64,000 nt of DNA from Aselliscus stoliczkanus (Eukaryota; Chordata; Mammalia; Chiroptera; Hipposideridae), in assembly GCA_033961575.1 (NCBI GenBank), contig CM066736.1, positions 88,085,352-88,149,351 on the forward strand. Reading direction: 5' to 3'. The notes beneath the pieces were generated by a model. That model ran no database searches. It saw only the letters and a list, made by a program, of their open reading frames with translations, and was not told the origin of the DNA. Position 1 is the first letter of the stretch. Every line of letters begins with the position of its first letter. Both the position numbers and the translations under genes were made by a program. Positions 59,217-64,000 of this stretch are shown here, in pieces.

Positions 59217-62190
59217 CTTTATTACCAAAGTACCAAAAGATAATTTGCAAAGTACAGAGAAACCCAAAGATGAAATAACTCTGACTTCACTATGCAGCAG
59301 TAAACCATTCTTACTGTCATTTTGGCATACACTTCTCATCTTTTTTATGCATATATTATGACATATACAAACTTCAAAATTGGTATCATTTTGCTTACAT
59401 AAGTACTTTCTTTTTTAACATAAAATATACTATGAATTATTCCTGCCTTAATTATTACTTGAAAATGTGTTTTTAATGACCACATAGTATTTAATTATAT
59501 TAATATGCCATAAATTTTCTTGTCCCTTGTCTGCTTTTATAAATCTGTAGTAAAGATTCTTTCACACAAATCTTTGTATACCTCTTTGATAACTTCCTGA
59601 AGATACATTTTTAAAAATTCATTCCTTGGTCATAAACAAAGATTTGTTAATACTTACCATGTAGACTCATTACCTTACAGAAAGATTATATCAGTTTATA
59701 CTCCTAAAAGCAGTGTATGAAAGTACCTATTTCCTGGCACCCTTATCAAAAATGTGTTTATAATTAGATAGCAACAATTTGGATGAATGTGTAATATTCT
59801 TAATTTAATATTTAGTTCTTTGCTAACTAGTAAGTTGAACATTTTCATTTTGTACTGTTGAAACAACTCTTCTGACCAGTTACAGATTGAAGGAAAGTAT
59901 GGATTATTATAAGAACAAAACAATTAATGCTGAAGATAGTAATGATACATTAATAGAGTTGGAGCCTATATTTTATACCAAGAAAACTGACATCCAATGT
60001 AATTTACTAAGTACTTACATCCTCTTAGGTACTATTTTAGACATGGGGGATACATACTGTTAGCATACATTTTTATTTCAGGCCACTCAGGCATTCATAA
60101 TTTAACAGATACTTACTGGGTGCTTTCTATGTGCCATTTACTCAAGACACAATAGTGAACAAGATCCACACGGCCTCTGGCCCTTTAAAGGGGAATAACA
60201 ATATAAAACCAGCCCTATTCATTCATTATTTATTACTTACCACACATTATACTAACCTCATTACATATATTATTTTTTTAATATTAAAATGATATTTAGA
60301 AACTGCATTTTGGAGACATGCATGTGTCTGATCAAATTTGTCTACATCAACTGAAATACTAATGTGCTTTATAAAAGGGCTTTCAGTATCAAAAGTGTGG
60401 TCATTTGTGATAAGCATGGAATTTGTGAACACATGCAGACAAAGCCTCATTCCATTTAATACTGTTGTGAGACTTAGTCTTTAGAATATTGGTAGTGACG
60501 AGTTTAAAAGGCTAAGGATGATGACAAATCTGATTCTCACTTAGGGCTAAAATTTATTTGTCTGGTTTCTATGAAATTAGAGCTAAGAATCATCTGTGTT
60601 CGGCTTAAATGCCTTTTCAATTTGGTTTTGTTTACACTTTCTAGAAGCTATAGTGCTGTCACACAAAACACTAGAGGCTCTTGCCGGGAGCCTGAATAAG
60701 CAGTCCACAGATGTTGTTGAAGAAGCTCTCTTGAACTTTACTACTTGCTTACAGAAAGAGTCACCCACCAACTCATAGATTTCCTATAAGCCAGGAAGTT
60801 GAAGAGATCAAAATCTAACAGAAACTGGAATGTTTTTACCAAAATAGGCAGCTTTTAAAATCTAAGTAAACTGCTATAATTATTTAAATTGTTATAATTG
60901 TAGGTACCGTTAAACTTTGGGATAAGAAACTTAATTTTTGTCATATAATTTTAAATCCATTATTTAGAAAGGTATTTGAGGCACAATCTATTACAAATAT
61001 AATCTTACTAAGTAGGGGAAAAAGCTTAGCTGTAACTTTTTTAGAAAGGGAATTATTATCATTGCTGCTGAGAAAGGGATCCTGTCTTTCTTGACCTTCC
61101 TTCCTTCCTTCCTGAAAGTCCTCAGTTAATGTTTTATCTGTGATTCAAATACTGCTGAGCACAGTAGAGGTTGTTGCAGGAATTGACTTTCAGTATGGAT
61201 ATGTGAGTGTTTATAATAAGAAAAGTCAAATTCTTTTTTCACAGACTCTGTACTCTAAAGCTTTGATATTCTGAATAACTGTATGCCCCCAAAAGAACAA
61301 TTTAGCTACTGTATTATAATTTGAAAATATCCTGCTTTACATGTTTAGTTCAGAGGCCACTTTTGTTGAGTGTAAAGACCAAAACTTCTGGGGCTCTTAT
61401 CCTTACTATATTTTCTAGAAAATATTTATAATTTTAAGTCTCCTTTAGAGTGCACCTCAAAGACCATTTTAAAAATCTATTAAACTGATTTATTAGGAAA
61501 ACAAAAATAATCAAAACGATACATTAGTCTTAGGTAAGCTTTGATAAATACTGATTTCAGTAGTTAAGAACTGAACCATTCTCTTTATAAAAATTGTGAC
61601 TAACATAATTCTTAAAGACTTTCAGACACACTCAAGGCATCATTCCTTCCAGAAAATCTTCCTTAAACCTCCATATTTGTCTAGGTGCCTCTCTTATAGT
61701 ACCCTGCGTAATTAAAATGATCCTATTACATGCTTGTCTCCAACACTTGATCAAATTCTTCATGGTTATGTACTGAAATACACACACATAGACACAGACT
61801 CAACTCTTAACCTATTAATAGTTGTTGGAATACAGTTGGTTCTCAAATATTTTATTGAATTGAACTATTGAACAATTTACTATTATGCTTCTCACAGGTT
61901 CCTTTTGTCATAGTATTCCAAATACCATAGACACTTCAGGTGCAAAGAAACTTAGCGGTCATGTGTTAAGTGTGCCATATGTCTGAGATTGTTCCTACCA
62001 GAGGCCGTCTGGGGGGTAAACGATCAGACCACATTCAGTGCAACCATCAATTGATTATAGTTTGGAAGAAACAATGGGAACATCTGAGGGCAGCGGATTA
62101 CTTCCTTTCCATTAATGGTACCATATATCCAAGAAATGGGTATTAACTCTTCTGTAAAATTTCAGTGTAGGAATGTTGACATAAAAAAAA
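59217..62190 (+). other. Intron, mostly unassigned
   Basis: Nearly 3 kb without a recognised transposon apart from L2/MIR-like wording at about 60010-60200 (gtgctttctatgtgccattt). Includes the open frame at 60596-60778. Confidence 0.35.
60596..60778 (+). other. Unexplained 60-codon open frame
   Basis: The downstream 46 or so codons read like ordinary protein: VLSHKTLEALAGSLNKQSTD, then VVEEALLNFTTCLQKESPTN and a final serine before the stop. A possible acceptor, tttacactttctag, lies just before this part (about 60636-60649). I do not recognise the protein. It is not one of the repeats described here. It could be a terminal exon, a retrocopy fragment or chance. Confidence 0.25.
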
Positions 62191-62196
62191 TGTCCA

Positions 62197-62320
62197 GGGC
62201 CAGCCAAGTGGCTCAATTGGTTAAGAGCTCGCCCAAGAGTGCGAGCTGAGCTCTGAGTAACAGCAGTTCCATGCCCAGCCCGAGCTGAGCTGCCAACAGG
62301 TGGCAGGATGGCTCAGCTAA

Positions 62321-62358
<38 letters not shown>
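62197..62358 (+). mobile_element. Type C SINE with long (TAAA)n tail
   Basis: gggccagccaagtggctcaa, ctgccaacaggtggcaggat, ggctcagctaa and then about ten AAAT units (62320-62358). The flanks are aatgtcca / aagtcca. Confidence 0.88.
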
Positions 62359-62359
<1 letters not shown>

Positions 62360-63630
62360 GTCCAAACCTATAGAGAATTTTTATGTGTTTATTTGAGCCA
62401 AACTGACAACAGTTGCTGGGAAGCAAAATCACAACAGATTGAGAAAATGCTGCAGGGAATGTCATTTTTTGCAGCTTATTTTATACATTAGAATCAAAGG
62501 AGGAAACGTAAGGAGGGTTACATGAAATCCATTAGTGGTAGATTAAGGGAATAGGAGAAAGTCAAGTGGGGGAATCCCTGGAATTGGATAAAAAGTAAAA
62601 TGAAGAGACACATACTTTTATGTTGATTGATACAGGATAGTTAATAATTAACACAGCACATAGAGATTAGGTATTTGGGGAACAGGATTAACAATTAGGG
62701 CTTCTGTGGTCTCATGCTCTGGTGTGAGATGGTACCCTAAGGGGTCTGGAAAAAGGGATTGCTCTGACATTCCAAGGGTATGTTATCTTAGATGCAGAGA
62801 GGCAACAGACAGGCTCACTTAAGGTAAAGATTGACCTTCGTCAAGGAAGCTACAGGCCCAGGATATGACTACCTGCCATGACTTGCTTTTAGTTAGGAAT
62901 TTTTGTGTTCAGACCAACTTTTGTGGTTACTTTCAGCTTCTGAGTTTGTAAGGCCAGCCATGCATGCCTTTCCTGAGCTTGTCAGATTTAGTATGTGGCC
63001 CCTTTTTCATCCACAGGAACTTTCATATTGCCAACATCAGGGATATTGCTTCCTGAACAAAAACAAAGGCTTTACATTCTTCATGCTAAGTACTTTCTGG
63101 AGCTTCAATACTTTAATATCAAAAATACACACAAAAGATGCCATTTAAATAATACAGCCAAAGGTGAATATGGGGAAATTCTAGGCCTAAATTGAAATGT
63201 GAAAATTTCTTGTTTGCAGCAGTCCTGTTTACTGTCTGAAATGTATGTTTTCCTGATTTACATATCTAAAGATCCGAACTTCTGTTGTGGTTTCTCCCAA
63301 AAGCCTTTAGGGTTCCTCCCTTGGGTCTTTTAGACTTCCAGTTCTTCTGCTTCCAGCTATGCAGCTGTACCCATATTATCACTAACTATTGGTCATTAGG
63401 ACCACAGCTAAGAAAGAGCCTGTCTTTGCTATTGGGTGGTATGATTGGTGAGCAGAAATCTGCTATTTAACTAAGCAGGAGGCACACCCTTCTAAACATC
63501 CTGTGGTGGAATAAAACTTGGAACAGTGATGAAACTTTAACTTGAGTAATCTAGGACCCTCTTTTTCATAGGCAAAAATTACTATAGTCTCTTAGGTTAT
63601 GTTGATTAAGATGTTATTTAAATATGCACA
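62360..63630 (+). other. Intron, possible old repeat
   Basis: 62370-62520 (tatttgagccaaactgacaa, gggaagcaaaatcacaacag) resembles an old dispersed mammalian repeat, family unknown. The remainder is unassigned. Confidence 0.3.
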
Positions 63631-63633
63631 AAC

Positions 63634-64000
63634 AGGGCAGGTGTTGCTTAAGAGCTGGCTTGGGACGCCAGCAGCCCCGGTTCGGATCCCACATATGAGG
63701 GCCAGTGACACTGCCCTCTACAGCTAACAGCAGCTCCACCTGGAGCTGGGCTGCTGTGACTCCCCGGGGACGGCATAGCTGCAGCCCCTGCTGCAGTGGG
63801 CTGCTATAGGCTACAGTGAGTGGCCGGTAGCCAGTGTGAGTGGCTGGCAGCCAGTGTGAGCTGCCAAGAGCCGCTGTGAGCGGCCATCCAGAGGCCAGTG
63901 ATCCATCTGCCTTACCCGAGAAGAGCACAATGATGATATCAACATGGGCCAGTGAAGCAATGTCCTCCGCAACTAGACTGAAGAACAAAAGGACAGCAAC
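63634..64000 (+). mobile_element. Type L SINE, sense, cut by window end
   Basis: The head is shortened (gggcaggtgttgcttaagag lacks part of the usual start). GGTTCGGATCCC, the gtgagtggctggcagccagt-type repeats and gaacaaaaggacagcaac follow. The tail lies beyond the window. Confidence 0.9.

Overview
This is a stretch of mammalian nuclear DNA, almost entirely intronic. It crosses five consecutive plus-strand coding exons of FCHSD2 (F-BAR and double SH3 domains protein 2, the vertebrate relative of fly Nervous wreck). They lie at 7508-7584, 22985-23129, 35796-35929, 39927-39981 and 40571-40699. Together they encode about 180 residues of the membrane-bending F-BAR domain (roughly residues 56-235 of the human protein, numbered from memory). 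All five have AG/GT splice sites and compatible phases. No other functional gene was recognised, and nothing looks bacterial, viral or CRISPR-like.

The repeats suggest a bat, probably a rhinolophoid (horseshoe bat group). Many copies of tRNA-derived SINEs are present, several ending in a tail of the type ccccaattccccaataaaat, which I associate with rhinolophoid SINEs of the Rhin type. This assignment is from memory and is an inference. Three SINE layouts recur: type S (about 95 bp tRNA-like head plus A-tail), type L (about 430 bp: head, repeat-rich body, CCAATAAAATCTTT tail) and type C (a different head using ggctcagttggttaagagc, with a TAAA-rich tail; one copy is long and two-headed). Most copies have visible target-site duplications.

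Layout. 1-7507: intron with an old antisense L1 (1135-3145) split by a type L SINE. 7508-7584: first exon. 7585-22984: intron with a nearly full-length, dead antisense L1 (7827-14561) carrying three SINEs and a 111-bp-monomer 5'UTR, then a decayed tandem duplication of the preceding exon and its surroundings (14568-14880), L2/MIR-like relics, a SINE and a deleted mariner (21117-21686). 22985-23129: second exon. 23130-35795: intron with L1 pieces, SINEs, a 69-bp piggyBac-like element (31951-32019) and a second mariner split by two SINEs (33935-35419). 35796-40699: three exons close together. 40700-64000: the start of a large intron packed with L1 fragments, SINEs, an L2 and a TA-flanked DNA transposon inserted in an L1 (58123-58688). 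The next FCHSD2 exon was not found.

The window therefore holds one gene fragment and a layered record of transposon activity. The most distinctive points are the fossil exon duplication whose second copy preserves the empty L1 target site, the monomeric L1 promoter, the small DNA transposons, and the same-site double SINE insertion.
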